This document shows, piece after piece, positions 9,501 to 16,952 of a stretch of 34,204 nucleotides of DNA. Each line of letters opens with the position of its first letter. Position 1 is the stretch's first letter. The stretch spans positions 1-34,204 of the forward strand of contig CANJMO010000025.1 in NCBI GenBank assembly GCA_947475845.1. Direction: 5' to 3'. The stretch comes from Caulobacteraceae bacterium (lineage in GTDB: Bacteria; Pseudomonadota; Alphaproteobacteria; Caulobacterales; Caulobacteraceae). A program made the position numbers and the translations under genes. Below the pieces are notes generated by a model. It made no database searches. It was not told where the DNA came from and was given only the letters and a program-made list of their open reading frames with translations.

Positions 9501-9674
9501 ATCGTCGGCGGCCTGATCGTGTCGCAGGTGCTGACCCTGTTCTCGACCCCGGTGATCTATGTCTATCTCGACCGGCTGCGCCGCCGGTTCGGCGAGACGG
9601 AAAGTGCGCCGGCGCCCAGAGCCGGTCAGGCCACGGCGCCGGCGGCGGCAAACGAACTCACTCTCGGCGAGTAG
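6510..9674 (+). CDS. RND efflux pump inner-membrane permease, copy 2 (MdtB/MdtC-like)
   Basis: 1054 residues from GTG 6510. It is a close paralog of the gene upstream, with long identical stretches in the membrane core and N-terminus. It keeps the D412/D413 relay pair and the K930/K931 lysine. The two copies differ mainly in periplasmic parts: the segment after ENRF (NNGENYLGPANKNTD here, VQGMWLWEGAGNTE in copy 1) and the region after QQDTGF, where this copy has IQVTMITNQDSGYTRTD. Those parts line the drug path and adaptor contacts, so the copies probably divide substrates or form a heterotrimer. The 116-base gap contains an AGGGGAA element about 15 bases before the GTG, a poor distance for a ribosome binding site. 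Co-transcription with copy 1 is likely. Confidence 0.93.
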   Translation: MSISSPFIKRPVATSLIAAAFLVVGIICYFQLPVSALPQVDFPTIQVQANLPGASPETMASNVATPLERQLSLIPGVTQLTSSSSLGQTQVVLQFELSRNIDAAAQDAQAAISAAGGQLPTNLPAPPSIRKVNPADGQIMVLTMRSDSAPISVVSDYADSIVAPRLSRIDGVGLINQFSPRKPAFRIQIDPRKLASLGLQLEAVRAAIAANTVNAPKGQLTGTDRNLTIYANDQALELETWSNLIVGYRNGAPIRVKDVGRAIQATENRFNNGENYLGPANKNTDLRSGPGVSLAVLKQPGANVMRTVEAVKAELPGIRSNIPSSIILNVLEDKTQTITASVRDVKITLLVTIALVVAVIFLFLRNVRATIIPSAVIPLSLLATTAVMLPAGFSLDNLSLMALTIAVGFVVDDAIVMVEAIWRRIEHGEKPFQAALNGAGEIGFTILTMGIALIAVFTPLMFMGGVVGRLMREFALTLAAAVVLSVCLSLTFTPMLCAKFLKTPQPAKNPIMKGLETGFHNLEKSYARGLDVVMRHKLATIAVFIGTAVLAVVLYATAKTGFFPQQDTGFIQVTMITNQDSGYTRTDAKAREVAKIIAEDPDVEEAGYVIGGNLSQSNLLLTLRPKDDGRKASSEQIIARLRPRVARVIGVQTIMSSQQDIVIGRGGRAQYQYVLADADLDELNAWAPRLLAALEKLPQIKDINSDQQSNASSATLTIDRDAAGRFGISPADIDAAIYNQVGQRQVAQYFTQLNNYRVILEGPPDLQGSPELFNSIFLNSPRTGKPVPLSMLIKVDMSKTRQVSISHQGQLPAATLSFNLSPGVSLGEATRVIEQAKQDLGAPESLVGSFQGTAQAFQESLSTMPVMILAAVLSVYIILGVLYESYIHPLTILSTLPSAGVGALLALKLGGQDLNVIGIIAIILLIGIVKKNGIMIVDVALKLEREQGLSPEEAVVQACNQRLRPILMTTACAMLGGVPMILGHGTGSEFRQPLGWAIVGGLIVSQVLTLFSTPVIYVYLDRLRRRFGETESAPAPRAGQATAPAAANELTLGE

Positions 9675-9679
9675 ATGCT

Positions 9680-9746
9680 GTGCTAGCGCGCTTCGCGCGG
9701 CTTAATGGCTGCCTTGTGCGCTAACGCGCTTCGCGCTACTTGAGCG
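9680..9746. repeat. Second pair of the intergenic repeat, likely bidirectional terminator
   Basis: It lies between the converging ends of the RND copy 2 and diiron-protein genes. It contains GTGCTAGCGCGCTTCGCGCGGCTTAA followed by GTGCGCTAACGCGCTTCGCGCTACTTGAGCGC. Each unit folds through GCGCG...CGCGC around a TTC/GAA loop. The units share the GCTA-CGC-TTCG core and the CTTGAGCGC end with the repeat at 2428-2491. Confidence 0.65.
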
Positions 9747-10673
9747 CTACTCGGCCGCCATGTGCAGGGCGCTGGGGCTCCACAGGTGCGCGCGGTAGGC
9801 GTCGAAGCAGCGCGCGCCGCAGATAAGGCGCATCAGGGCGCCTTCGGCCAGCATCGGCGCGCGGGACGGATCCTCGGCCACCAGGGGACGCAGAACATTG
9901 GCGATCCAGTCCTCGGCATGTTTGATGTCGAGCATGGCGTGCAGCTCGAAATACTTGCGCACCACCGGCGGATAGCCGAGGCGCTTGAGGCCCTTGGCCA
10001 CCTGGGCGACGCGACCGGGAGCGGTCAGCTCGACCACGCCCAGCGCCCCCACCGCGTGCCAGGCATAGCGCCGGGTGGTGGAGAAGGCGGTCAGGGTGTT
10101 GGCCAGGGCCAGGGATTCCCAGCGCGTACCGTCGATGGTCGGGGTCAGCCGCAGTTCGGCCACCGCGCGGTCGAGCATCGGGCCATGCATGCCGCCGGCG
10201 TTGCCGCGGCCCATCTCGTCCCAGTAGTTGCGGGCCAGTTCGAGCTTGGCCTCGGCGGGCAGCTTGACCTGGGCCATGGCCACCAGATCGTCGAACCCGG
10301 CCTCGCCGGCGGCTTCCTGGGTCAGGAACCAGTTCATCTCGTCGGGACCGGCGTGGCGCGCCAGCCAGGCGAACAGGGGATCGTGCTGGCCGGGGCCAGT
10401 GGCGGCCAGGGTCTCGAACCAGGCGGCGAAACCGTCGACGTCGCGCGGCGCGGCCTGGGCGCGCAGGGTCACCTCGGCGCGGAGGGTCTCGATCCAGGCG
10501 CCTTCGAGCCAGCGCATGCGGGCTTCCTCGCGCAGGTCGTCCTGCCAGCGGGCGGTGGGGGATTGGGGCTCCAGGCGCTTGTGGTTCCACTGGGCAAGCT
10601 GGCGATGCAGGCCCTCGGGATCACAAATCTCGCCTGCGGAAAACGACTGCCGAGCGGTGTTTTCGACGGGCAT
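9747..10673 (-). CDS. Heme-oxygenase-like diiron oxidase family protein (iron-containing redox enzyme)
   Basis: 308 residues from ATG 10673. The helical body carries the spaced ligands of heme-oxygenase-like diiron oxidases (HDO; SznF/BesC/UndA type). E120 and E124 lie in FLTQEAAGEAGFDDL, E153 is followed ten residues later by H163 (YWDEMGRGNAGGMHG), and H245, D249 and H252 lie in FELHAMLDIKHAEDW. The E-x9-H and H-x3-D-x2-H spacing fits the known diiron site, so iron binding is a good prediction. Known members activate oxygen to cleave, desaturate or N-hydroxylate small molecules. The substrate here is unknown, and no biosynthetic genes are adjacent. It is divergent from the 130-residue protein at 10798, which may be only a shared promoter arrangement. 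Confidence 0.8.
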   Translation of the reverse strand: MPVENTARQSFSAGEICDPEGLHRQLAQWNHKRLEPQSPTARWQDDLREEARMRWLEGAWIETLRAEVTLRAQAAPRDVDGFAAWFETLAATGPGQHDPLFAWLARHAGPDEMNWFLTQEAAGEAGFDDLVAMAQVKLPAEAKLELARNYWDEMGRGNAGGMHGPMLDRAVAELRLTPTIDGTRWESLALANTLTAFSTTRRYAWHAVGALGVVELTAPGRVAQVAKGLKRLGYPPVVRKYFELHAMLDIKHAEDWIANVLRPLVAEDPSRAPMLAEGALMRLICGARCFDAYRAHLWSPSALHMAAE

Positions 10674-10797
10674 GAATGCGAACCTTTTCTACGACTTGGG
10701 CGCATATAACGTCGTCCAGCCGATTCAGTTCTGGCGAGTCTCCGACAGAGCGAACGGTTCTTTGCGCCCGGCGTTCAAGACCGCGAGAGGAGTCCTC
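10674..10797. promoter_or_regulatory. Divergent promoter region of the diiron protein and coiled-coil protein genes
   Basis: 124 bases between two divergent starts. The plus strand has an AT-rich CATATAAC at about 10702-10709, the best -10-like element seen. The downstream gene has AGAGGAG at about 10785-10792 as a ribosome binding site. No operator palindrome is evident. Confidence 0.3.
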
Positions 10798-11190
10798 ATG
10801 GCCGCGCGCCTGAAGGTTTTCACCTGGTCCGACGGATTGCGCCGCTACACGGTGGCGGCCTCTTCGCGCGCCAAGGCGCTGGAGGCGTGGGGTTTTCACC
10901 GCGACCTGTTCAAGACCGGCGACGCCCAGCAGGTCGAGGGCGGCGACGACTATGACGAAGCCGTCGCCAACCCCGGCGTGTCGGTGGAGCGCGGGCTGGC
11001 AGTCGACGTCGGCAAGATCAAGCTGAAGAGGCCGGAAAAGGCGCCGCCCAAGCCGAAAGGGCCGAGCAAGGCCGACCGCGAGCGGGTGGCGCGGCTGCAG
11101 GCGGAACTGGACGACCTCGACGCCGAACAGGCCAAAGCCCAGGTCGCCTTCGACAAACGCCGCGCCGCCCGCGCCAAGCTGAACCGCTAG
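10798..11190 (+). CDS. Small hypothetical protein with basic linker and C-terminal coiled coil
   Basis: 130 residues. The ATG at 10798 follows a good ribosome binding site (AGAGGAG); the frame continues upstream but that part is antisense to the diiron-protein gene. Residues 1-45 look like a small folded domain (KVFTWSDGLRRYTVAASSRAKALEAWG, split here by meaning into a strand pair and a helix). A Lys/Pro-rich linker (RPEKAPPKPKGPSK) follows, and then a helix of alternating charged residues (about 90-130) likely to form a coiled coil. I do not recognise a named family, but this layout is seen in unnamed Caulobacterales proteins. Its stop codon overlaps that of the convergent TonB receptor gene by a few bases. 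Confidence 0.7.
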   Translation: MAARLKVFTWSDGLRRYTVAASSRAKALEAWGFHRDLFKTGDAQQVEGGDDYDEAVANPGVSVERGLAVDVGKIKLKRPEKAPPKPKGPSKADRERVARLQAELDDLDAEQAKAQVAFDKRRAARAKLNR

Positions 11191-13424
11191 AGCGCCATCT
11201 TCAGGTCGGCGATCACCGTCCGGCGCGGAAACGGGTGGAAGAGGACGTAGGCGCGGTCATTCAGGTTATCGACGCCGATCCCCGCCGTCAGATGGCGATT
11301 GATCCGATAACGGACGTGGATATCGGCCACCAGATAGGCCCCGAAGCCCTGATAGGCAGCGGCGTTGTGGTCGCTGTTGTCGATGGTGGCGAAGGCGCGG
11401 TCGCTGTAGCGGGCGGCGAGGCTGACATCCAGGCGCGGGGTGGCCGCGTAGCTGAGCACCATGCCGCCGCGCAGGCGTGGCAGCTGCGGCATGGCCTTGC
11501 CGACCGCCGCCGGCACGGCCGGGTCGCGGTCGATGCGGGCGTCCAAATAGGTGACCCAGCCGGACAGCTCCAGACCACGGATCAGCAGGTCGCGGCGGTC
11601 GGCGACGAACTCGAGCCCGGTGGCGTGGGTGGCGTCGACGTTCTGCACGAAGCCGGCAGGCACGCCGCCGAGAAGCGCGGTCTGCGACAGCAGGGTGTCG
11701 GTCATCCGCTCGTCGAACAGGGACAGGCGCGCGCTGCCCGTGGGCCAGTCGCGCTGAAGCGACAGTTCGCTGGAAAGGGCCCGTTCGGGCTTCAGATTGG
11801 GGTTTGGGGTGGCCAGCAGGGTCCCGACGGTGATCGCCTGGTAGAGCTCGGTTACGGTTGGAAAGCGGTAGGCGAGGCCGGCCGAGGCCTTGACCGTCCA
11901 GCCTGTTCCGCTACCTGACCAGCCGGCAGCGGCGCGCAGGGACGGCTGGCGGACATTGAGGGCGGGGGCGGCGGAAAGGTTGAGGCCGTCATAGGCCCGC
12001 CACTGCTCCCAGCGGCCGCCAAGGGTGGCGGTCCAGCGCGGGGCCGGGGTCCAGATGTCCTGCAGCCACAGGGCCTGGGTCTGGGTTTTGCCGGCGCTGC
12101 GAGCGAGGACCGCGCCGTCGCTTCCCTGGGTCCAATCGGTCAGGGCGTAGCGGGGGTTGGACAGGGTGAAGGCGTCCTCGTGGGCGCCGAACGTGAAGGT
12201 GTGAGACGGCAGGCCACGCCAGGTCCCCTTGGAGTCCAGGGTGCGCCAGCCTGTGCCGTCGAGCCGGGTGTCGGATCCGGCGCCGGAGGTGAAGGCGGCC
12301 GGGAGGGCGGCGGAGGGCGCGCGCTGACGGCTGGTCAGGTAGCGGAACAGGCTGCCCGACAGTTCGAAGTCAAAGGCGCCGCCCGTGCGCGAGACCAGGG
12401 AAAGGCCTTGCGCCAGTTGGGTCTCGTCCAGACGGTAGACCCCGCCGGAGAAGGCGCTGGCGGCGACGGTGTAGGCCCGCCCGCCGATGTTGACGGCGCC
12501 GGAATAGGCGGGGGTTCCATCCGCCGTGCGTAGATATGTGGAGGATGTGGCCCTGTCGCTGTTGAGGAACAGGCCGAAGCTGTAGGCGGCGGTCAGGGCG
12601 GGGGTGAGGTCCCAGGTCAGGCGGCCGGAAGCGTTGTCCTGGACCTGATGCTCGATGCCGGTCGAGCCCAGGACGACGATCGGCTGGCCGGTGCGGTTGG
12701 CGTCGGCATAGGCGCCGGTGACGGGGATGCCGGACGCGCTGGACGCGGTCGGGACCAGCGCGGTGGCGTAGGCCAGGGGCTGGCCCGAGGCGTCGAGGTG
12801 GTTGTAGCTGAGCCGCGCCGCGACGGGGCCCCAACGGTCGCCGATGTTGGCGGCGAAGCGGCCGACGCCGAGCTGCTGGTCGTCGGCGTACTTGCGGAAG
12901 GGTTGGACCGCGCCCTGGACCTCGGCGCTTGCCTCAGGGCCGCGCGGCATGCGGGTGGTGAAACTGATCACGCTGCCTATGGAGTTGCCGGCGTAGGCGG
13001 CGGCGAAGGGGCCGTAGAGGACGTCGACGCGGGCGATGGCGTCGGGGGAGACCAGGCCCCACTTGGGCGAGGCGGAGGTGTTGTTGTTGCCGATCAGAGA
13101 CGAGATCAGCATGCCGTCGACATAGATCAGGCTGCGGGCCGAGGCGCCGACGCCGGAGGTGCGGGTAGTCACCGGGCTCTGGGTGTCGCCGATGTGGCGC
13201 TGGCGGATCAGGACGTTGGGCAGATAGCGCAGGGCGTCTTCCGGGGTCACCAGATTGACGGTGCGGGCGATGGCGTCGGCGGTGATGCTTGCGGTCGTGG
13301 TCGGCAGGGCGGTCAGGTCGATGCCAGACGGCTGGGCGGTGACCGTGACGGACGAGAGTGGCTCGGCGGCGTGGACCGAAGAGCAGGCGAGCGCGCAGGC
13401 GCCGGCCAAGAGCACGAACTTCAT
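11187..13424 (-). CDS. TonB-dependent outer-membrane receptor
   Basis: 745 residues from ATG 13424, with a Sec signal peptide (MKFVLLAGACALACSSVHAA). A TonB-box-like segment (SSVTVTAQ) follows at about residue 24. The plug domain spans about 40-155: EDALRYLPNVLIRQR, RTSGVGASARSLIYVDG, ARVDVLYGPFAAAYAGNSIGSVI. The rest is a 22-strand barrel ending in a typical aromatic strand (VLFHPFPRRTVIADLKMAL). Such receptors import siderophores, metals, vitamins or glycans with energy from TonB-ExbBD. The ligand cannot be told from sequence alone, and no cobalamin riboswitch or sigma/anti-sigma pair is nearby. It probably shares an operon with the exported protein and short frame just upstream. Confidence 0.92.
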   Translation of the reverse strand: MKFVLLAGACALACSSVHAAEPLSSVTVTAQPSGIDLTALPTTTASITADAIARTVNLVTPEDALRYLPNVLIRQRHIGDTQSPVTTRTSGVGASARSLIYVDGMLISSLIGNNNTSASPKWGLVSPDAIARVDVLYGPFAAAYAGNSIGSVISFTTRMPRGPEASAEVQGAVQPFRKYADDQQLGVGRFAANIGDRWGPVAARLSYNHLDASGQPLAYATALVPTASSASGIPVTGAYADANRTGQPIVVLGSTGIEHQVQDNASGRLTWDLTPALTAAYSFGLFLNSDRATSSTYLRTADGTPAYSGAVNIGGRAYTVAASAFSGGVYRLDETQLAQGLSLVSRTGGAFDFELSGSLFRYLTSRQRAPSAALPAAFTSGAGSDTRLDGTGWRTLDSKGTWRGLPSHTFTFGAHEDAFTLSNPRYALTDWTQGSDGAVLARSAGKTQTQALWLQDIWTPAPRWTATLGGRWEQWRAYDGLNLSAAPALNVRQPSLRAAAGWSGSGTGWTVKASAGLAYRFPTVTELYQAITVGTLLATPNPNLKPERALSSELSLQRDWPTGSARLSLFDERMTDTLLSQTALLGGVPAGFVQNVDATHATGLEFVADRRDLLIRGLELSGWVTYLDARIDRDPAVPAAVGKAMPQLPRLRGGMVLSYAATPRLDVSLAARYSDRAFATIDNSDHNAAAYQGFGAYLVADIHVRYRINRHLTAGIGVDNLNDRAYVLFHPFPRRTVIADLKMAL

Positions 13425-13487
13425 GAGATTTGCGATCCGATAGCGTCAAGACAGCCCGTGCGCCAGGCGCGCGGGAGCGAGGGACGA

Positions 13488-13649
13488 TCAGATCAGGGTT
13501 GGCGGGCCCAGGGCGTAGGGCGGCGAGGCGGCGAGGCCGCGTCCGGGCAGCTGGTCGGGCGCTGCCGCGAGCGGGGCGGATACGGGACAGGCCTCGCCCT
13601 GGATCAGGGCGACCGCGAACAGGGTCGGGGCGGGCGGCGTCAGGGTCAT
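13488..13649 (-). CDS. Possible 53-residue peptide in the TonB receptor operon
   Basis: An open frame from ATG 13649 to TGA 13488, 53 codons. It begins MTLTPPAPTLFAVALIQGEA, has one Cys, and ends LGPPTLI. Third codon positions are almost all G or C, as in neighbouring genes. It fits neatly between the exported-protein gene (34 bases upstream) and the TonB receptor gene (63 bases downstream). A short hydrophobic stretch (LFAVALI) could be a weak membrane segment. Alternative frames are also open here, so it may be non-coding spacer. I know of no family for it. Confidence 0.35.
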   Translation of the reverse strand: MTLTPPAPTLFAVALIQGEACPVSAPLAAAPDQLPGRGLAASPPYALGPPTLI

Positions 13650-13683
13650 GGGGACGGCTCATATATCAGCGCGGCAGGACCAT

Positions 13684-14193
13684 CTAGCCGTAGCTGAGAT
13701 CGACCGTCGTGCCGTTGGCGAACTGTTTGGTCAGCTTGACCGAGACCGTGCGGCGGCCGTCGCCGGCGACGAACAGCGCGTTGCCGTTGGCGTCCTGGGC
13801 CGCGGTCCTGACCGGCAGCTTCGCCTGGGCGGCGGCCTGACGGTAGAATTCGAGCATGACGCCGACCGGCGCGGCGGCGGCGTATTCAGCCGAACCGGCG
13901 GTGGCCCGGGCGTCGTCCATGGCCGCGCTGAGCACCAGGCCATCGGGGAAGATCGGGGCATAGGCGGGCAGATTCAGCGGGGCGGCCATGCCCAGGGTGG
14001 TGGCCTTGCGGGCCGCCACCTCCCGCCAGGCGGCCTTGGCCAAGACCGCGTGATTGGCCTGCGCCTGGGCCGAGGCCTTGGACTTGCTGCCGTCGAACAG
14101 GTCGGCCCATTGGTTCTCGGCGCTGACGGCGGCCGCCACGCCGGCAGCGACAACGCCGACGGCCAGGGCCAGGGCGATGCGGGTGTGTTTCAT
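13684..14193 (-). CDS. Exported protein of unknown function, first gene of the TonB receptor operon
   Basis: 169 residues from ATG 14193. This start is chosen because GGAGGAAAG (14201-14209, on the minus strand) is a perfect ribosome binding site seven bases before it, and because a signal peptide follows at once (MKHTRIALALAVGVVAAGVAAAVSAE). The mature part is Ala-rich and helical up to about 70. It then has PAYAPIFPDGLV, a helix with GVMLEFYRQAAAQAKL, and ends in a strand with GTTVDLSYG. The 'FY' helix after a mid-length domain recalls periplasmic proteins that pair with transport or envelope systems, but no family is assigned. Its position ahead of the receptor suggests a periplasmic partner or ligand handler; this is inference. 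Confidence 0.7.
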   Translation of the reverse strand: MKHTRIALALAVGVVAAGVAAAVSAENQWADLFDGSKSKASAQAQANHAVLAKAAWREVAARKATTLGMAAPLNLPAYAPIFPDGLVLSAAMDDARATAGSAEYAAAAPVGVMLEFYRQAAAQAKLPVRTAAQDANGNALFVAGDGRRTVSVKLTKQFANGTTVDLSYG

Positions 14194-14501
14194 GGTTAGT
14201 CTTTCCTCCATAGGGGTCATGGCCGCTGGAGGCGGGGGCGCACGCGCCGGGGCCCGCGACGAGGTCGGGTCCGGCGTCTGGTTGGGGCAGGAGCGTCCCG
14301 GCCGGGCGGCCTTCAGGGGACGATCAGGACGGAGCGTCGTTGGGCGGTTTCATAGCCAGAACCTTGATGGGCGCCGGGGCGCCCGAAAAGAGCGTGGGTA
14401 TGAGGACATCCGCCATGGACGCCCCAGAGCGGTTGTCCGCTCATAAGAAATTTTGGCGTGGGAGATGGCGGATTCAAGGCAAAATTTACTTGAGGCATCA
14501 A
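14194..14501. other. Non-coding spacer upstream of the TonB receptor operon
   Basis: 308 bases without a convincing gene. It holds the promoter of the operon starting at 14193 and the end of the eda transcript. A perfect inverted repeat lies at 14369-14375 and 14378-14384 (GGGCGCC/GGCGCCC), a possible operator or hairpin. On the minus strand a 30-codon frame runs from ATG 14416 to TGA 14324 (MADVLIPTLFSGAP...) but has mixed codon use. The part next to eda (14430-14501) is AT-richer. I looked for a cobalamin or other riboswitch core and did not see one. Confidence 0.4.
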
Positions 14502-15128
14502 CTATTTTTTGAGGGCGGCCGCCGCCTTGGCCAGGGCCTCGATCGCCGCCCAGTCGCCGGCCTCTATCGCCTTGGCCGGCGCCACCCACGAGCCGCCGAC
14601 GCAGAGGACATTGGGCAGAGCCAGGAAGTCGGCCGCGTTGGCGGCGTCGATGCCGCCGGTCGGGCAGAAGGCGGCGTCGGCGAAGGGACCGGCGAGAGCC
14701 TTGAGCGCGCCGACGCCGCCGGCGGGGACGGCGGGGAAGAACTTGAAGGCGCGGCCACCGGCCTCCATCGCCTTCATCACCTCCGAGGCGGTGGCGACGC
14801 CGGGCAGGATCGGGATCGGGCCTTCCTCGAGCATGAAGTCGGCCAGGCCGGGCGAGAAGGCGAAGCGGGCGCCCGCCTTGGCCGAGCGCTTGAGGTCCTT
14901 GGCGCTGACCACGGTGCCGGCGGCGACGATGGCCTCGGGGACTTCGGCGGAAATGCAGCGCATGGCCTCCAACGCCGCGGCGGTGCGCAGGGTCACCTCC
15001 AGCACCTTCAGCCCACCGGCGACCAGGGCGCGGGCCAGGGGCGCCGCGTCCTCGACCCGATGGATCGTCAGTACAGGGACGACCGGCGAAAGCGCCAGAT
15101 AACTTCTCAGGTCCATGGTCTCGCTCAT
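14502..15128 (-). CDS. eda: KDPG aldolase
   Basis: 208 residues, the normal length. 2-dehydro-3-deoxy-6-phosphogluconate aldolase cleaves KDPG to pyruvate and glyceraldehyde 3-phosphate, the last step of the Entner-Doudoroff pathway, in the cytosol. The class I TIM-barrel signatures are all present: E44 in LEVTLRT (general acid/base), R48, the Schiff-base lysine K129 in FKFFPA, the CPTGGI phosphate loop (155-160) and GGSW (178-181). The start overlaps the end of edd by four bases (ATGA), a sign of translational coupling in a pgl-edd-eda operon. Confidence 0.95.
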   Translation of the reverse strand: MSETMDLRSYLALSPVVPVLTIHRVEDAAPLARALVAGGLKVLEVTLRTAAALEAMRCISAEVPEAIVAAGTVVSAKDLKRSAKAGARFAFSPGLADFMLEEGPIPILPGVATASEVMKAMEAGGRAFKFFPAVPAGGVGALKALAGPFADAAFCPTGGIDAANAADFLALPNVLCVGGSWVAPAKAIEAGDWAAIEALAKAAAALKK

Positions 15129-16942
15129 CGGAAGAACACCCCGGCTCCAGATTCCGCCGGACCGGCCGCGCGGCGCATGTGGGAAAACAGTTCGCGGCCG
15201 TAGCCGTGGCCGCTGGCCTTGGGATCGATGGCCGGTTGGCGTGCCGCCAGCTCGGAGGCGTCGACCTTGGCTTCGAGCACGCCGGCCTCGGCGTCGAGGC
15301 GGATGACATCGCCGGTGCGCAGTTTGGCCAACAGGCCGCCGTCGGCGGCTTCGGGGGACAGGTGGATGGCGGCGGGGGTCTTGCCCGAGGCGCCGGACAT
15401 GCGGCCGTCGGTCACCAGAGCGACATGGCGGCCGCGATCCTGCAGCACGCCCAGCGCCGGGCTGAGGGAATGCAGTTCCGGCATGCCGTTGGCCTGAGGC
15501 CCCTGGAAGCGGACAACGGCGACGAAATCCCTGTCGAGCTGGCCAGCCTTGAAGGCGGCGAGGAAGTCGTCCTGGTCGTCGAACACGATGGCCGGGGCCT
15601 CGACGAGGCGGTGCTGCGGTTTGACCGCCGAGGACTTGATCATGGCCCGGCCGAGGTTGCCGGTGAGCAGGCGCAGGCCGCCCTCTTTGTCGAACGGATC
15701 GGAGACCGGACGTAGCATGTCGCGGTCGAGGCTCTCGGTGACGCCCGGCTTCCAGACCAGCTTTCCGCCGTCGAGGAAGGGCTCGTCCTGGTATCGGCGC
15801 AGGCCGGGACCGGCGACGGTGAGGACGTCCTCGTGCAGCAGGCCTGCGTCCAGCAGTTCACGTGTCAGGAAACTCAGGCCGCCCGCCGCCTGGAACTGGT
15901 TCACGTCGCCCGAGCCGTTGGGATAGACCCGCGCCAGCAGGGGCACCACGCGGGACAGGTCGTCGAAGTCTGTCCAGTCGATGCTGATCCCCGCCGCTCG
16001 CGCCATGGCGACGATGTGCAGGGTGTGGTTGGTGGAGCCACCGGTGGCCATCAGTCCGACCACGCCGTTGACGATGGCCTTCTCGTCGATCACCCGGCCC
16101 AGCGGCGCGTAGTCGTTCGAGCCGTCGCGCAGGGCGATGACGCGCTGGGCGGCGGCCTTGGTCAGGGCTTCGCGCAACGGCGTGCCCGGGTTGACGAAGG
16201 CAGCCCCAGGTAAATGCACGCCCATCAGCTCCATCAGCATCTGGTTGGAGTTGGCGGTGCCGTAGAAGGTGCAGGTGCCGGGCCCGTGGTAGGCGCCCAT
16301 CTCGGCCTTGAGCAGGTCGTCGCGCGAAGCCTTGCCCTCGGCGTAGAGGCCGCGCACGCGGGCTTTATCGGCGTTGGATATGCCCGATGGCATCGGCCCG
16401 GCGGGGGCGAACACGATGGGCAGGTGGCCGAACTGCAGGGCGCCGATCATCAGTCCAGGGACGATCTTGTCGCAAACCCCCAGGCACAGGGCGCCGTCGA
16501 AGGCGTCGTGGCTGAGGGCCACCGCCGTCGCCATGGCGATCACCTCGCGGCTGAACAGAGACAGCTCCATGCCCGGGCGGCCCTGGGTGACGCCGTCGCA
16601 CATGGCCGGGACCCCACCGGCGACCTGGGCTGTGGCGCCGACCGCGCGCGCCGCCTGGCGGATCAGTTCGGGATAGGTCTCCAGCGGCTGATGGGCCGAG
16701 AGCATGTCGTTGTAGGCGGTGACGACGCCGAGGTTGGGCGCCTGGGCCAGGGCGCGGCCCTTGTCCTCGGTCGGCGAGCCGGCGAAGGCGTGGGCCCAGT
16801 TGGCGCAGGAGAGCTTGCCGCGCCCCGGGCCGGAGGCGCGAGCGGCCTCTATGCGGTCCAGGTAGGCGGTCCGCTCCACCCGGCTGCGCAGGGCGATGCG
16901 GGCGGTGACGGACGCCAGGACGGGATGCAGGGGGACGGACAT
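15125..16942 (-). CDS. edd: 6-phosphogluconate dehydratase
   Basis: 605 residues, close to the E. coli enzyme. It dehydrates 6-phosphogluconate to KDPG and needs an iron-sulfur cluster. The family cysteines are seen at C115 ([11 protein letters not shown]), C157 (LGVCDK) and C224 ([13 protein letters not shown]). Further family segments are [49 protein letters not shown] and the C-terminal [17 protein letters not shown]. Together these separate Edd from the related dihydroxyacid dehydratase IlvD. The gene lies ten bases after pgl and overlaps eda. Confidence 0.95.
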   Translation of the reverse strand: MSVPLHPVLASVTARIALRSRVERTAYLDRIEAARASGPGRGKLSCANWAHAFAGSPTEDKGRALAQAPNLGVVTAYNDMLSAHQPLETYPELIRQAARAVGATAQVAGGVPAMCDGVTQGRPGMELSLFSREVIAMATAVALSHDAFDGALCLGVCDKIVPGLMIGALQFGHLPIVFAPAGPMPSGISNADKARVRGLYAEGKASRDDLLKAEMGAYHGPGTCTFYGTANSNQMLMELMGVHLPGAAFVNPGTPLREALTKAAAQRVIALRDGSNDYAPLGRVIDEKAIVNGVVGLMATGGSTNHTLHIVAMARAAGISIDWTDFDDLSRVVPLLARVYPNGSGDVNQFQAAGGLSFLTRELLDAGLLHEDVLTVAGPGLRRYQDEPFLDGGKLVWKPGVTESLDRDMLRPVSDPFDKEGGLRLLTGNLGRAMIKSSAVKPQHRLVEAPAIVFDDQDDFLAAFKAGQLDRDFVAVVRFQGPQANGMPELHSLSPALGVLQDRGRHVALVTDGRMSGASGKTPAAIHLSPEAADGGLLAKLRTGDVIRLDAEAGVLEAKVDASELAARQPAIDPKASGHGYGRELFSHMRRAAGPAESGAGVFFR

Positions 16943-16952
16943 GACTGCGCTC

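Noticed and set aside
10228-10797. Upstream extension of the coiled-coil protein frame
   Set aside because: It is antisense to the diiron-protein gene; ATG 10798 has its own ribosome binding site.
12934-13662. 242-residue minus-strand frame overlapping the TonB receptor start
   Set aside because: Arg/Pro-rich low-complexity translation typical of a shadow frame of the receptor gene.
14324-14416. 30-codon minus-strand frame starting MADVLIPTLF
   Set aside because: Too short, mixed codon use and no clear ribosome binding site; kept only as a remark on the spacer.
14194-14501. Cobalamin or other riboswitch upstream of the TonB receptor operon
   Set aside because: No conserved riboswitch core was seen on the minus strand; only a GC-rich inverted repeat is present.
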